Origin: JANMOK01 sp031415055
Lineage (GTDB): Bacteria; Pseudomonadota; Alphaproteobacteria; Rhodobacterales; Rhodobacteraceae
NCBI GenBank assembly: GCA_031415055.1
Contig: JANOQZ010000035.1
Location: 1-64,000 of the forward strand
Length of the DNA: 64,000 bases
Reading direction: 5' to 3'
Positions 31,598 to 40,793 of this stretch are shown piece after piece (position 1 is the first letter of the stretch; each line of letters starts with the position of its first letter). A program made the position numbers and the translations under genes. The notes under the pieces were generated by a model. It was given only the letters and a program-made list of their open reading frames with translations. It was not told the origin of the DNA and did no database searches.

Positions 31598-31718
31598 GCG
31601 GGTCGGGCGCGTCCCAGCGAAAGGCGCCGGGGTTTTCTTTTTATGACTGGCACTTCCGTGCGACAATTGACCAGCATATGAATATCGGAAGTACAATTAT
31701 TTGGGCAATCTTCCCCCC

Positions 31719-32642
31719 ATGACCAAAATCATCATCTCCTGCGCCATCACCGGCTCGATCCACACACCCAGCATGTCGCCGTACCTGCCCATAACGGCGG
31801 ACGAGATAGCAACCCAAGCCACCGACGCCGCCAAAGCCGGGGCCGCCATCCTGCACCTGCACGCCCGCCACCCCGACACCGGCCACCCCTCAGCCGACCC
31901 CAATCACTGGGCCGCCTTCCTGCCACGCATCAAGCCCACCAACGCCGTCATCAACATGACCACCGGCGGTTCCGCCATTATGACATTGGACCAGCGCCTC
32001 GCCGCCCCGAAAGCCAACGCGCCCGAAATGTGCTCACTCAACATGGGCAGCATGAATTTCGCCCTCTATCCGATGATCGAGCGGATCAAGACGTGGAAAC
32101 ACGATTGGGAAAAACCCTTCCTCGCCAACACCGACGACCTCGTGTTCAAGAACACCCCGCGCGACATCGCCACCGTGCTGCGCGAGATGGGCGAGGAGCG
32201 CGGCGCGAGGTTCGAGTTCGAATGCTACGACATCGGCCATTTGACCATGCTGAAACATTTCGTCGACCGCGGCGCGGTCAAGCCGCCCTATTTCATCCAG
32301 TTCGTCTTTGGTGTGCTCGGCGGCATGGCGGCGGAACCGGAAACCCTGACCTACCTCAAACGCCGGGCCGACCAGATGTTCGGCTCCGACTACCACTTCT
32401 CCGTCCTCGGTGCCGGCCGCGCCCAAATCCAGCTGGCCACCATCGCCGCCGCCATCGGCGGGCATGTGCGGGTCGGGCTGGAGGATAACCTCTATATCGC
32501 CAAAGGCGTGCGGGCGCATAGCAACGCGCAGCAAGTCAGCCAAATCCGCGCCATCGTCGAAGGCCTCGGCCGCGAGGTCGCCACCCCCGACGAAGCCCGC
32601 GAAATGCTGGGGCTGAAAGGAGCCGACAAGGTGGGGTTTTGA
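31719..32642 (+). CDS. BKACE family beta-keto acid cleavage enzyme
   Basis: A 307-residue TIM-barrel enzyme of the 3-keto-5-aminohexanoate cleavage family. The zinc ligands H46 and H48 are in AAILHLHARHP; INMTTGGS and SVLGAGRAQ are further family signatures, and a late glutamate in GLEDNLYIAKG completes the site. Members condense a beta-keto acid with acetyl-CoA, giving acetoacetate and a new CoA ester. ATG 31719 (MTKIIISCAITGS) is preferred to 31701. The acetyltransferase gene overlaps its stop. The keto acid may come from the upstream aminotransferase. Confidence 0.88.
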   Translation: MTKIIISCAITGSIHTPSMSPYLPITADEIATQATDAAKAGAAILHLHARHPDTGHPSADPNHWAAFLPRIKPTNAVINMTTGGSAIMTLDQRLAAPKANAPEMCSLNMGSMNFALYPMIERIKTWKHDWEKPFLANTDDLVFKNTPRDIATVLREMGEERGARFEFECYDIGHLTMLKHFVDRGAVKPPYFIQFVFGVLGGMAAEPETLTYLKRRADQMFGSDYHFSVLGAGRAQIQLATIAAAIGGHVRVGLEDNLYIAKGVRAHSNAQQVSQIRAIVEGLGREVATPDEAREMLGLKGADKVGF

Positions 32643-33103
32643 TCACCTACCGCCGCGCCAATTCCAGCGACGTCCCCACGATCCTGACCATGCTGCAGGC
32701 CTTGGCGCAGCACGACGGGGCGACCAGCAACTCTACCGCCGAATCCCTGCAAAAACACGGTTTCGGCCCGAACCCCTTGTTCCGCGTCATCCTTGCCGAG
32801 CGTGACGCCGAAACCCTCGGCCTCGCCCTATTCTTCCCGGAATTCTCCAGTTACCGCGGCAACCCTGGCGTCTTTGTCCAAGATATTTATGTCAAACCCA
32901 CCGCCCGCAAACTTGGTATCGGTCGCGGGCTGTTGGTCGAAGTCGCCAAATCCGCGCAAGACTGGGACGCGACGTTTATCGCGCTGATGGTGCAGCGGGG
33001 GAATACCGAAGCATCGGCGTTCTATGCCCAATTGGGCTTTGTTGCACGCGGCGATGTCGCTGCGCTGGTGCTGGATGACCTAGGGAAATTATGGCGGCTC
33101 TAA
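32639..33103 (+). CDS. GNAT-family N-acetyltransferase
   Basis: A 154-residue GCN5-related acetyltransferase. The acetyl-CoA-binding motif VKPTARKLGIGRGLLVEV is at about 86-103, with VQDIYV before it and ASAFYAQLGF after it (motif B). It begins with TTG in a TTGA overlap with the BKACE stop codon and has AAGGTGGGG just upstream, so it is translationally coupled. The MITYRRANSSDVPTI start is typical. It resembles spermidine or diamine acetyltransferases in outline, but the substrate is unknown. Confidence 0.85.
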   Translation: MITYRRANSSDVPTILTMLQALAQHDGATSNSTAESLQKHGFGPNPLFRVILAERDAETLGLALFFPEFSSYRGNPGVFVQDIYVKPTARKLGIGRGLLVEVAKSAQDWDATFIALMVQRGNTEASAFYAQLGFVARGDVAALVLDDLGKLWRL

Positions 33104-33259
33104 GGGCGCATCCCGCAATCCGCCCATCCTTGCCCCTGTGTTCACCCTGCAACACAAGGAATTGGACTTAGCGCTTGATCTTGTGACAACATTCTCCCCC
33201 TACCCAATCCCTCGCGGCGTTTCTATACTCTCGGCAAAACAAGAATTCGGGGTGCGGGA

Positions 33260-33736
33260 ATGCGGTGTCCGTTTTGTGGGAATGTCGATACTCAGGTCAA
33301 AGATTCGCGACCTGCCGAAGACCATGTTTCTATCCGGCGGCGGCGGTTTTGTCCGTCTTGTGCCGGTCGGTTTACCACCTATGAACGGGTGCAATTACGC
33401 GACCTGGTAGTGATCAAGAAATCCGGCAAGCGCGAGGCGTTTGACCGCGACAAACTCGAGCGTTCCATCCGCATTGCCATGCAGAAACGACCCATTGAGA
33501 CCGAACGTATCGACCAGATGATCTCAGGCATCGTCCGCCGTTTGGAAAGTATGGGTGACAGCGACGTGCCGTCCGACAAGATCGGCGCGATTGTTATGGA
33601 AACATTGGCGCGGATCGACACTGTCGCCTATGTCCGTTTCGCCAGCGTCTACAAGAACTTCCAAGCCGCCGATGATTTTGAGGAATTCGTCTCGGAATTG
33701 CGCCCGGTCGCGGCGGAACCGGAAGAAGAAGACTGA
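33260..33736 (+). CDS. nrdR: Transcriptional repressor NrdR
   Basis: A 158-residue regulator that represses ribonucleotide reductase genes when it senses ATP/dATP. The zinc ribbon cysteines are C3, C6, C31 and C34 (MRCPFCGN and RFCPSCAGRF). An ATP-cone domain fills about 46-136 with the usual VIKKSGKREAFDRDKLERS. Its length matches the family. It is 3 bases upstream of ribD, a linkage common in proteobacteria. The 156 bases before it hold no gene. Confidence 0.96.
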   Translation: MRCPFCGNVDTQVKDSRPAEDHVSIRRRRFCPSCAGRFTTYERVQLRDLVVIKKSGKREAFDRDKLERSIRIAMQKRPIETERIDQMISGIVRRLESMGDSDVPSDKIGAIVMETLARIDTVAYVRFASVYKNFQAADDFEEFVSELRPVAAEPEEED

Positions 33737-33739
33737 ACG

Positions 33740-34855
33740 ATGGCCGATAGTGCCGACGACATCCGTTGGATGCGCTCGGCCTTAAGCCTGTCCAAACGCG
33801 GCCTCGGTCGGGTTTGGCCCAATCCATCGGTCGGCTGCATCATCGTCAAGCACGGCGTGGTTCTGGGCCGTGGCGTAACCGCCGCTGGCGGTCGCCCGCA
33901 TGCCGAAGCTGCGGCATTAGCTCAAGCCGGGGCCGTGGCCTATGGCGCGACCGTCTATGTCACACTGGAACCTTGCGCCATTCCCGGACGCGACCAATCC
34001 TGCGCCGATAAATTGGTCGCGGCGGGTGTGGCGCGGGTGGTCGCGGCGGTCGTCGACCCAAATCCGCAGGTTAACGGACAGGGGCTGGCCAAATTGCGGG
34101 GGGCCGGAATTGCCACGGACTGCGGGGTTCTTGAGGATGAGGCCCGCCAAGCGAATGAAGGGTTTTTCCTGCGCATCACCAAAAGCCGCCCGATGCTCAC
34201 CCTGAAACTCGCCACCAGTTTGGACGGCAAAATCGCCACTGAAAGCGGCGAAAGCCGTTGGATTACCGGTCCCGAGGCGCGACGGCACGTGCATTTCATG
34301 CGGGCGAACCACGACGCCATATTGACCGGAATTGGCACGGCATTGGCCGACGACCCAACCCTGAATGTGCGCGATATTGGCCTGTCTGCAAATCCGGTGC
34401 GTGTTGTCCTCGACGCAAAACTGGCGCTGCACCTAAGTTCAAAACTGGTGCAAACCGCTGGGCAACAACCTTTGTGGATTCTCCATGGACCGCTGCTCGA
34501 CGCAACCAATTTGACCGCCCTGAAGAATGCCGGTGCGAACCTGTTTGAGTGCCCGCTCGACCAAGATGGCCGGCTGAATTTACATGGCGCAATGAAGATC
34601 TTGGCCGAACAAGGCCTTACCCGCGTTCTGTGCGAAAGCGGTGCGAAACTTGCTGCGGCGCTCATTCGCAACGACCTTGTTGACCGATTGGCGTTGTTTA
34701 CGGCGGGCATCGCGATTGGCGCGGACGGTTTGTCTGCACTTGGCCTGCTTGGGCTCGGTAACCTTGCTGCCTTTCCCAAGTTCCGCTTGATAGAGACGCA
34801 TAAGATTGGCCCGGACACGTTGTCGCACTGGCATCGCTCAGCGGCGCATTTTTAG
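33740..34855 (+). CDS. ribD: Bifunctional riboflavin biosynthesis protein RibD
   Basis: A 371-residue fusion of a pyrimidine deaminase (about 1-145) and reductase (about 150-371). The deaminase zinc site is H54-A-E56 plus C79 and C88; the usual PCSHHGKTPPC loop is PCAIPGRDQSC here. The reductase begins PMLTLKLATSLDGKIAT. It makes 5-amino-6-ribitylamino-uracil phosphate for riboflavin. It follows nrdR, while the remaining rib genes lie 3.7 kb downstream beyond a capsule cassette. Its 3' end overlaps the convergent kpsC-like gene by 18 bases. Confidence 0.94.
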   Translation: MADSADDIRWMRSALSLSKRGLGRVWPNPSVGCIIVKHGVVLGRGVTAAGGRPHAEAAALAQAGAVAYGATVYVTLEPCAIPGRDQSCADKLVAAGVARVVAAVVDPNPQVNGQGLAKLRGAGIATDCGVLEDEARQANEGFFLRITKSRPMLTLKLATSLDGKIATESGESRWITGPEARRHVHFMRANHDAILTGIGTALADDPTLNVRDIGLSANPVRVVLDAKLALHLSSKLVQTAGQQPLWILHGPLLDATNLTALKNAGANLFECPLDQDGRLNLHGAMKILAEQGLTRVLCESGAKLAAALIRNDLVDRLALFTAGIAIGADGLSALGLLGLGNLAAFPKFRLIETHKIGPDTLSHWHRSAAHF

Positions 34856-35914
34856 CCTGAAGCGACGCAGAATTTTCTGCGCGAAAACTGCCGTAACAAG
34901 CCAGAAATTGCGCCGACTCGCCCCAACAAAAACCAGAGCCTGTTCAACTGAAATCGGCTCTGCACTGCGCATATCTCGATATGTCGGATAGTTGATAAAT
35001 GCCGCATGCACCAATCCATCGAGTGAAACGTGCACATTACGTCGTGGGCAAGGTTTCCCGCGATCGTCGCTCAGGCCCCAGCCGGCGTAGAACGGTGTGC
35101 CAAAAGTGACGACTTTCTTGCCACGCAACAATGCCTCAAATCCGATCAACGAAGTCATTGTCCAAACTTCGTCGACATGCGCGATTGCGGCGGTGGCAGA
35201 AACGCCGGTCAAGACAACATCGGCTGCAGCCAAATCTGCCAGCGACACTGAGCCAGTTCGCAGACCCGCTTCGACATCGGGATGCGGCTTGTAGGCAATA
35301 AAAGCCTCGGGATTATCTCGGCGAACGATCTTCAACAACTCGCCATTTGTTCGCACTGCATCACTGCCAAGTACAATTGAAGCATCATCTTCAACCTGAC
35401 CGGGCACCAAAATTCTGCGTTTGCCGTGGGTCACCAACGTCGGTAAGTCCGCGCCAACATTGTATTTGCTGATATTCTGGCTGCATATTTTCAAACGCAA
35501 TTTCCGGGCTCGTTCCAGTTCGACCGCAGTCAGAGTCACAGACGCCCGAATGAAATCTTCCAAATCGCAGGGTTTTCTCGGGTCAAAATAGATTCCCTGG
35601 CTGTCAACGACCAACGAGATCGGTTCAAAAAGTTCCGCACCAAGACCGCGCGAGCGGATGAATCCGTCTTCAATGTGCAGCAATTTCACGCCATTGGCCT
35701 GACAAATCTCTGCCAAATCATCCGGCTCCTTCGATGCCCAAACCGCCAAAGGCACGCCAGTTTTTCGCGCCAAGGCCACTGCTTGACTGCTATCATTTTC
35801 GAAGGCCACAAGGCCAAAAAACCGCCGCAAAAACCGCCTTTTCCACCGACTGGCACCCAAAATAACTATTCCGGGTGCCGTGCCTTGGTCGCTGACGCCG
35901 CCTGCAAAAGGCAT
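34838..35914 (-). CDS. KpsC-like capsule beta-Kdo transferase, single module
   Basis: A 358-residue capsular polysaccharide biosynthesis protein. The KpsC signature LLHIEDGFIRSRGLGAELF is followed by SLVVDSQGIYFDPRKPCDLE, and a C-terminal part carries TFGTPFYAGWGLSDDRG. KpsC of E. coli has two such modules in about 675 residues and builds the alternating Kdo linker on the lipid anchor. Only one module is present here. It is the last gene of a kpsS-kpsD-kpsC cassette. Cytoplasmic membrane-associated function is expected. Confidence 0.85.
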   Translation of the reverse strand: MPFAGGVSDQGTAPGIVILGASRWKRRFLRRFFGLVAFENDSSQAVALARKTGVPLAVWASKEPDDLAEICQANGVKLLHIEDGFIRSRGLGAELFEPISLVVDSQGIYFDPRKPCDLEDFIRASVTLTAVELERARKLRLKICSQNISKYNVGADLPTLVTHGKRRILVPGQVEDDASIVLGSDAVRTNGELLKIVRRDNPEAFIAYKPHPDVEAGLRTGSVSLADLAAADVVLTGVSATAAIAHVDEVWTMTSLIGFEALLRGKKVVTFGTPFYAGWGLSDDRGKPCPRRNVHVSLDGLVHAAFINYPTYRDMRSAEPISVEQALVFVGASRRNFWLVTAVFAQKILRRFRLKMRR

Positions 35915-35927
35915 CGCCCGCGTCAGC

Positions 35928-37067
35928 CTAGTTGTTCAGCGCATTGGTCGCGGTTGCCAAAGCTTCGCTTGAATTCACCGTAGTGAGGAAGGCATTCAAC
36001 ACTTTCTGGAAGCCAACAAACGGCGCTTCGGTGATATAAAGCGTGTCACCATCGCGCACCATGAATTCGCGCGCGGTAAAAATGCCTGCAGGTTCGGTCA
36101 AGTTGATGATATAAGCAAATCGCTGTGTCGTCGTTATGTCACTTCGGCCCAGTACCAGATTGGCAATATCGGAAGGCTCCTCGCGGAAAACAAAAACACC
36201 GCTTGGATCGGCGCTGCTGTCACGCAGTCCACCGACCTGCGCCAAAGCCTGCACCACGCTTAAGTCACGCCGTGCGAAGGGAATGTTGGTCTGAGTTCCC
36301 GACGAACCAAGTGCCGTGTACATTCGCTGGTCTTCTTCGACCAAAACCTTGTCACCCGGCAACAAGGCGATGTCTGACGACGAATCGTCAAATAAATCCT
36401 GCAACCAAATCGTCCCCGACCTATCACCACGACGAACGGTCACTTTTGCCACGGCCTGCGGAATGTTGATGCCGCCAGCTTGCGCGATCATGCCGGTCAA
36501 TCGCTTGGTCGGGGCCTCAATGGGGTAAACCCCTTGCACGGCAACGCCACCGATCACCGAGACAACCGCCCCGTTTCCAGCGGTGCGCTTCACTTCGACT
36601 TGCGGGTCAGGCGTCTGCTCTTCCAACGAGCGGGTAACCAGCAGACGCAGTTGATCTGGCGTCTTGCCTGATGCCAATAGATTGCCTGCATAGGGCACAA
36701 AAATCAGCCCTTTTTGGTCAACTTGTAATTCCTGCAGGAATGTAACTTTCTGTCCAACGTTTGATAAAAGCCCATTGTCGGTATTTTCCCAAACGGTCAC
36801 CGTCAGAACGTCGCCGGGGTTGATGATATCAACGCCCCTTGGGCCTGTGTCGGTAAAGTAGCTTCCAAAAGCCATGCTTTGGTCACGTGTCGCCATGCGG
36901 GCGATTGTCGTTGTCACATCAATAACATGCACGTCGCCGCCGTTTTCAAACGAGGATGCTTCGAGTTCCTGTTTGCTAGGCCCAGAACGCGGCAAGCCGC
37001 AGGCGACCAAGATCAAACCCATAGCGAAAATAACAGCTGTGCTGGTTAAAGTTCCAGATTTTTTCAT
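35928..37067 (-). CDS. kpsD: Outer-membrane polysaccharide export lipoprotein (KpsD/Wza type)
   Basis: A 379-residue exported lipoprotein with a lipobox at LILVACG (Cys about 23). A Poly_export domain (about 80-165, with INPGDVLTVTVWE) is followed by two SLBB domains, VIGGVAVQGVYPIEAP at about 171-186 and the PFARRDLSVVQALAQVGGL region near 266. It should form the outer-membrane channel for the capsule linked by KpsS and KpsC. It starts 2 bases after the kpsS stop. The repeat unit of the capsule cannot be deduced here. Confidence 0.88.
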   Translation of the reverse strand: MKKSGTLTSTAVIFAMGLILVACGLPRSGPSKQELEASSFENGGDVHVIDVTTTIARMATRDQSMAFGSYFTDTGPRGVDIINPGDVLTVTVWENTDNGLLSNVGQKVTFLQELQVDQKGLIFVPYAGNLLASGKTPDQLRLLVTRSLEEQTPDPQVEVKRTAGNGAVVSVIGGVAVQGVYPIEAPTKRLTGMIAQAGGINIPQAVAKVTVRRGDRSGTIWLQDLFDDSSSDIALLPGDKVLVEEDQRMYTALGSSGTQTNIPFARRDLSVVQALAQVGGLRDSSADPSGVFVFREEPSDIANLVLGRSDITTTQRFAYIINLTEPAGIFTAREFMVRDGDTLYITEAPFVGFQKVLNAFLTTVNSSEALATATNALNN

Positions 37068-37069
37068 GA

Positions 37070-38368
37070 TTATAGTTGCCCTGCTGTTCCTGCAATGAGC
37101 CGCATTTGCCCAAATCCCGCGGCTCTTTTTCCGGCAAATTCATCATACGGATCGCGCTCGGCCAGCAGCATGGGGATGACGTGTCGAACCAGTCTTGCCC
37201 GACCAAGGGAAGAATAATAGCTGCCGGTTATTTGCGATGTCGCAATCAGATAGCTGCGAAATTCGCGGTATGAATGGTCTTCGGGCGGGGTTGGTTTGCG
37301 AAAGAACTGATCCTGTTCTTGCGATGAAACCAATTCCGGCTTGCCATAAACGGCTCGCCCCATGATTTTTAGCGGAATACCACGCGCCAATGCCTGTTGG
37401 CCTGCCGTAGAGTTGATGGTGACCACACTTTTGGCATTATCCAACAACAGACCAAGATTGCCGCCGTAGATAAACTTGAGGCGGCCCGTCAAGCCATGAT
37501 CTTGGGCCAGCGCCCGCGCGATGCTTGGTAATTTCTCACGTCCATCCTCAAACGGATGCGCCTTGAAAACCAACAACTCGCTCGGTCCGGCACCGCTGGC
37601 AAAGTTTTTTGCGCAGGTTTCCATGAAATCGCGCATCGAGACAAAATCGCTGTGGCCGACAAAAGCCGAATCATGGCTCAGTTGCAACAGAACCAAATGA
37701 TAACTGCTGCCGCTGCGCAGCAGTTGCCTAGCGCTCAATTTGCTGGCCATCACATGCATCGGCATCGCCGCCAAGCGTTTGCATTGCAACCACCATTCCT
37801 TGGCCACGCTGACTGCGCGATGGGTTTGGTAATTCGGATAGTGTTGGTTCCGAAACAGAATATTGGCGTGATAGAGACAGCCATGCCACGTATGTCGCCA
37901 TAACGTGCCCCAAACCGGCGGCGCTAAAACCGGTTCCGCCGTTTGACCATCCAAAACAATGCGCATGGCATTGAGTGACATTTCCATCAAGCGCGAATGC
38001 CCGTTCGTGCCACCGCGCTCGTAGGTCACCCAATACGGGCGCAGATATCCTTCTTCAAAAGCATGCAGGCGCAGCCCTCGTTTTTCGGCAATCCGACGTG
38101 CGGCGGCGTGGATTGGTCGCGTGTCGCCATAAATGACAATGTCGGAAATGGCATGCCGTTCCAGATATTTTTCCAGCGCCAAAGGCCATGATTGGATCGG
38201 TTCCAAATACCGCTCATAGGGCAGATCAGCGGGCCAACTGGCCTCGTCGCCTGCGTTAAATCCAATGCGCACAACGTCGTGTCCCGCCGCATGCAGTTGT
38301 GCGGCAAGTAGCCCGAAAAACGGGCCGTGTGGTCCTTGAAGGAACATAAACCTCAATGCGGAGCTCAT
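37070..38368 (-). CDS. kpsS: Capsule polysaccharide biosynthesis protein KpsS
   Basis: A 432-residue Kdo transferase that starts capsule linker synthesis on lyso-phosphatidylglycerol. Signatures include FLQGPHGPFFGLLAAQL at the N-terminus, DIVIYGDTRPIH, LRLHAFEEGYLRPYWVTYE and a C-terminal TINSTAGQQALARGIPLK. It is the first gene of the minus-strand cassette and diverges from ribE with 201 bases between, a gap in which I see no FMN riboswitch or gene. Confidence 0.88.
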   Translation of the reverse strand: MSSALRFMFLQGPHGPFFGLLAAQLHAAGHDVVRIGFNAGDEASWPADLPYERYLEPIQSWPLALEKYLERHAISDIVIYGDTRPIHAAARRIAEKRGLRLHAFEEGYLRPYWVTYERGGTNGHSRLMEMSLNAMRIVLDGQTAEPVLAPPVWGTLWRHTWHGCLYHANILFRNQHYPNYQTHRAVSVAKEWWLQCKRLAAMPMHVMASKLSARQLLRSGSSYHLVLLQLSHDSAFVGHSDFVSMRDFMETCAKNFASGAGPSELLVFKAHPFEDGREKLPSIARALAQDHGLTGRLKFIYGGNLGLLLDNAKSVVTINSTAGQQALARGIPLKIMGRAVYGKPELVSSQEQDQFFRKPTPPEDHSYREFRSYLIATSQITGSYYSSLGRARLVRHVIPMLLAERDPYDEFAGKRAAGFGQMRLIAGTAGQL

Positions 38369-38569
38369 CTTATTTCAGCGGCCCTTCTGCTCGAATCCCG
38401 AATGCGCTTAAACCAGTTTTCGTTCAACAGCAAACCTGACAAATATCCGATTTCAAGCAATTAGCGTGTGCAATCGGACACAAATTGCGTGGCTTTCAAA
38501 GCCTAGCCATTTCCTGATAGTCTGCGCAATAACGGAGAATATCACAAGAATACCGTCAGGAATCGGCGC

Positions 38570-39187
38570 ATGTTTACCGGCATTATCACAGACATCGGAC
38601 AGGTGGTTTCGCTTGAGAAACGTGGCGACCTTCGGGCTGTTTTACGCACCGCTTACCCAAGTGCAACTTTGGCGATCGGTGCATCGGTTGCCTGCGATGG
38701 AATCTGCCTGACTTTGGTTGACAAGGGTCGCGACAAAACTGGTTTTGATTGGTTCGCCGTCGATGTTTCAGCGGAGACTTTGTCGCGCACCACTATTGGT
38801 GGTGGAAACAACGCGTGGCGGCCGGGACGTTTTGTCAACTTGGAAAGGGCGCTGCGGGTGGGGGATGAACTGGGCGGTCATATCGTTTCTGGTCATGTTG
38901 ACGGGCTGGCTGAAGCCTTGGCGATCACGCCACAAGGGGACAGTACCAGGGTGACGTTGCGGGCTCCAAATGAGTTGGCCCGATTCATCGCCGAAAAAGG
39001 TTCAATTGCTCTTAACGGCACCTCGTTGACCGTCAATCTTGTGCGGGGCAATGAATTCGACGTGAATCTGATTCCGCACACCAAAACGGTAACGACTTGG
39101 GGCGAAATCAAAGTCGGCGACCAAATCAATCTGGAAATTGATACGCTGGCGCGCTATGTCGCCCGTCTTGGTGAAGTGCAGGGTTGA
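38570..39187 (+). CDS. ribE: Riboflavin synthase, alpha chain
   Basis: A 205-residue enzyme that dismutates two 6,7-dimethyl-8-ribityllumazines to riboflavin. It has the two internal lumazine-binding repeats (about 1-96 and 97-200), each starting with the MFTGIIT-like or GGHIVSGHVDG pattern and containing ACDGICLTL or ALNGTSLTVN. It is the first gene of the ribE-ribB-ribH-nusB operon, 9 bases before the next gene. Confidence 0.95.
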   Translation: MFTGIITDIGQVVSLEKRGDLRAVLRTAYPSATLAIGASVACDGICLTLVDKGRDKTGFDWFAVDVSAETLSRTTIGGGNNAWRPGRFVNLERALRVGDELGGHIVSGHVDGLAEALAITPQGDSTRVTLRAPNELARFIAEKGSIALNGTSLTVNLVRGNEFDVNLIPHTKTVTTWGEIKVGDQINLEIDTLARYVARLGEVQG

Positions 39188-39196
39188 TTCAAGCGT

Positions 39197-40303
39197 ATGG
39201 GCAGCAAAACCGAATATTCCGACGCCATTTCCTCGATTGAGGAAATTATCGAGGACGCCCGCAATGGCCGGATGTTCTTGCTGGTCGATCACGAAGACCG
39301 CGAGAACGAAGGTGACTTGGTTATCCCGGCGCAAATGGCCACGCCGGACGCGATCAACTTTATGGCGACGCACGGGCGCGGGCTGATCTGCCTGACGCTA
39401 ACGGGAAGTCGGATCGATGCGCTGGGATTGCCGCTGATGTCGGCAACCAATTCCTCCCGTCACGAGACTGCGTTCACAACGTCGATTGAGGCCCGTGATG
39501 GGGTCACAACCGGTATCTCGGCCCATGACCGCGCCCGGACCGTTGCGGTCGCTATAGACCCCTCTACGGGCCCGCAGCACATTGCCACGCCCGGCCACGT
39601 ATTTCCCCTTCGTGCCCGCGATGGCGGCGTGTTGGTGCGCGCGGGCCACACGGAAGCCGCCATCGATATTTCGCGCCTCGCCGGTTTGAACCCATCGGGC
39701 GTCATATGCGAGGTGATGAACGAGGATGGCACCATGTCGCGCCTGCCTGATCTGGTGGCTTTTGCGCAACGCCACAACATCAAAATCGGCACCATTTCCG
39801 ACCTAATCGAATATCGTCGCCGCCACGACAATCTGGTCAAGGAAACTGCCAGTCGCGTGGTGACTTCTGAATTTGGCGGCGAATGGAACCTGCGCATATT
39901 TACCGACGAGACTGGCGGGGCGGAACATTTGGTGCTGACCAAAGGCGATGTGTCGGGCGGCGACCCAGTTCTGGTGCGCATGCACGCGGTCAACCCACTG
40001 GAAGATTTACTGGCGCTGCATCCCGGTCGTGCGCATCAATTGGCCGACGCGATGAACGCGATTGCCACCGAAGGGCGCGGTGTAATCGTGCTGCTGCGCG
40101 ATATGTCGTCCAAACTTAACCTCGACAATGTCGTATCGCCGCAAACTCTGCGCCAGTATGGTCTTGGGGCGCAGATATTGGGAGCGTTGGGGGTGCATGA
40201 TATGATCTTGCTGACCAATTCCCCAAATCCGAAAGTGATTGGCCTAGAAGGATACGGCCTGTCGATCACCTCCACTCGCCACTTCAAACCAGCAGGAAAT
40301 TGA
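39197..40303 (+). CDS. ribB: 3,4-dihydroxy-2-butanone 4-phosphate synthase with degenerate RibA-like domain
   Basis: A 368-residue protein. Residues about 8-210 are a complete DHBP synthase: DHEDRENEGDL at 31-41, THGRGLICL, SSRHETAFT, HTEAAIDISRLAG. Residues about 215-360 resemble GTP cyclohydrolase II (LVRMHAVNPLEDLL, YGLGAQILGALGV, IGLEGYGLSI) but lack the three zinc cysteines and the RCDCG segment. The second domain is therefore probably not a cyclohydrolase, as reported for RibBX-type proteins. GTP cyclohydrolase II must then be encoded elsewhere. Confidence 0.92.
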   Translation: MGSKTEYSDAISSIEEIIEDARNGRMFLLVDHEDRENEGDLVIPAQMATPDAINFMATHGRGLICLTLTGSRIDALGLPLMSATNSSRHETAFTTSIEARDGVTTGISAHDRARTVAVAIDPSTGPQHIATPGHVFPLRARDGGVLVRAGHTEAAIDISRLAGLNPSGVICEVMNEDGTMSRLPDLVAFAQRHNIKIGTISDLIEYRRRHDNLVKETASRVVTSEFGGEWNLRIFTDETGGAEHLVLTKGDVSGGDPVLVRMHAVNPLEDLLALHPGRAHQLADAMNAIATEGRGVIVLLRDMSSKLNLDNVVSPQTLRQYGLGAQILGALGVHDMILLTNSPNPKVIGLEGYGLSITSTRHFKPAGN

Positions 40304-40305
40304 GA

Positions 40306-40779
40306 ATGGCTGAAAGCATTGAACATTTCCGCCTGGAACCACCTAGATTCATAGACCTCACCCGCATATTGATCGTTGTTGCACCCTATTACAAAGCCAT
40401 CGCCGACCAACTCGAAACAGGTGCGAGAGCCGCGATTATCGCCTCCAACGCTGAATACGAAATCACCCGGGTGCCCGGCGCATTGGAAATTCCCACTGCT
40501 ATCCGGCTGGCTGCCGTCTCGGGCCGTTACGACGGATATGTCGCGCTGGGCTGCATCATTCGTGGTGAAACCACGCACTACGACACGGTTTGCAGCGATT
40601 CCTCGCGTGGGCTGATGTTGCTGGGGCTGGAAGGGCATTGCATCGGCAATGCGATCCTGACAGTGGAGACGCTCGATCAAGCCGTCGTTCGTGCCGATGC
40701 CAAAGGCCAGAACAAGGGCGGCGGCGCGGCGGAAGCGGCGATGCACTTGATTGCGCTGAAACGTCGCTTGAAACATTGA
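40306..40779 (+). CDS. ribH: 6,7-dimethyl-8-ribityllumazine synthase
   Basis: A 157-residue lumazine synthase. The substrate-binding pattern VPGALEIPTAIRLA is at about 62-75 and the GCIIRGETTHYDTVC segment carries the catalytic His. GQNKGGGAAEAA lies near the C-terminus. ATG at 40306 follows the ribB stop by 2 bases; a TTG at 40300 could also serve. The enzyme forms icosahedral or decameric shells in the cytoplasm. Confidence 0.95.
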   Translation: MAESIEHFRLEPPRFIDLTRILIVVAPYYKAIADQLETGARAAIIASNAEYEITRVPGALEIPTAIRLAAVSGRYDGYVALGCIIRGETTHYDTVCSDSSRGLMLLGLEGHCIGNAILTVETLDQAVVRADAKGQNKGGGAAEAAMHLIALKRRLKH

Positions 40780-40793
40780 AAGCCTAACCGCGC

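Noticed and set aside
38369..38569. FMN riboswitch before ribE
   Set aside because: None of the conserved FMN aptamer blocks could be found in the gap.
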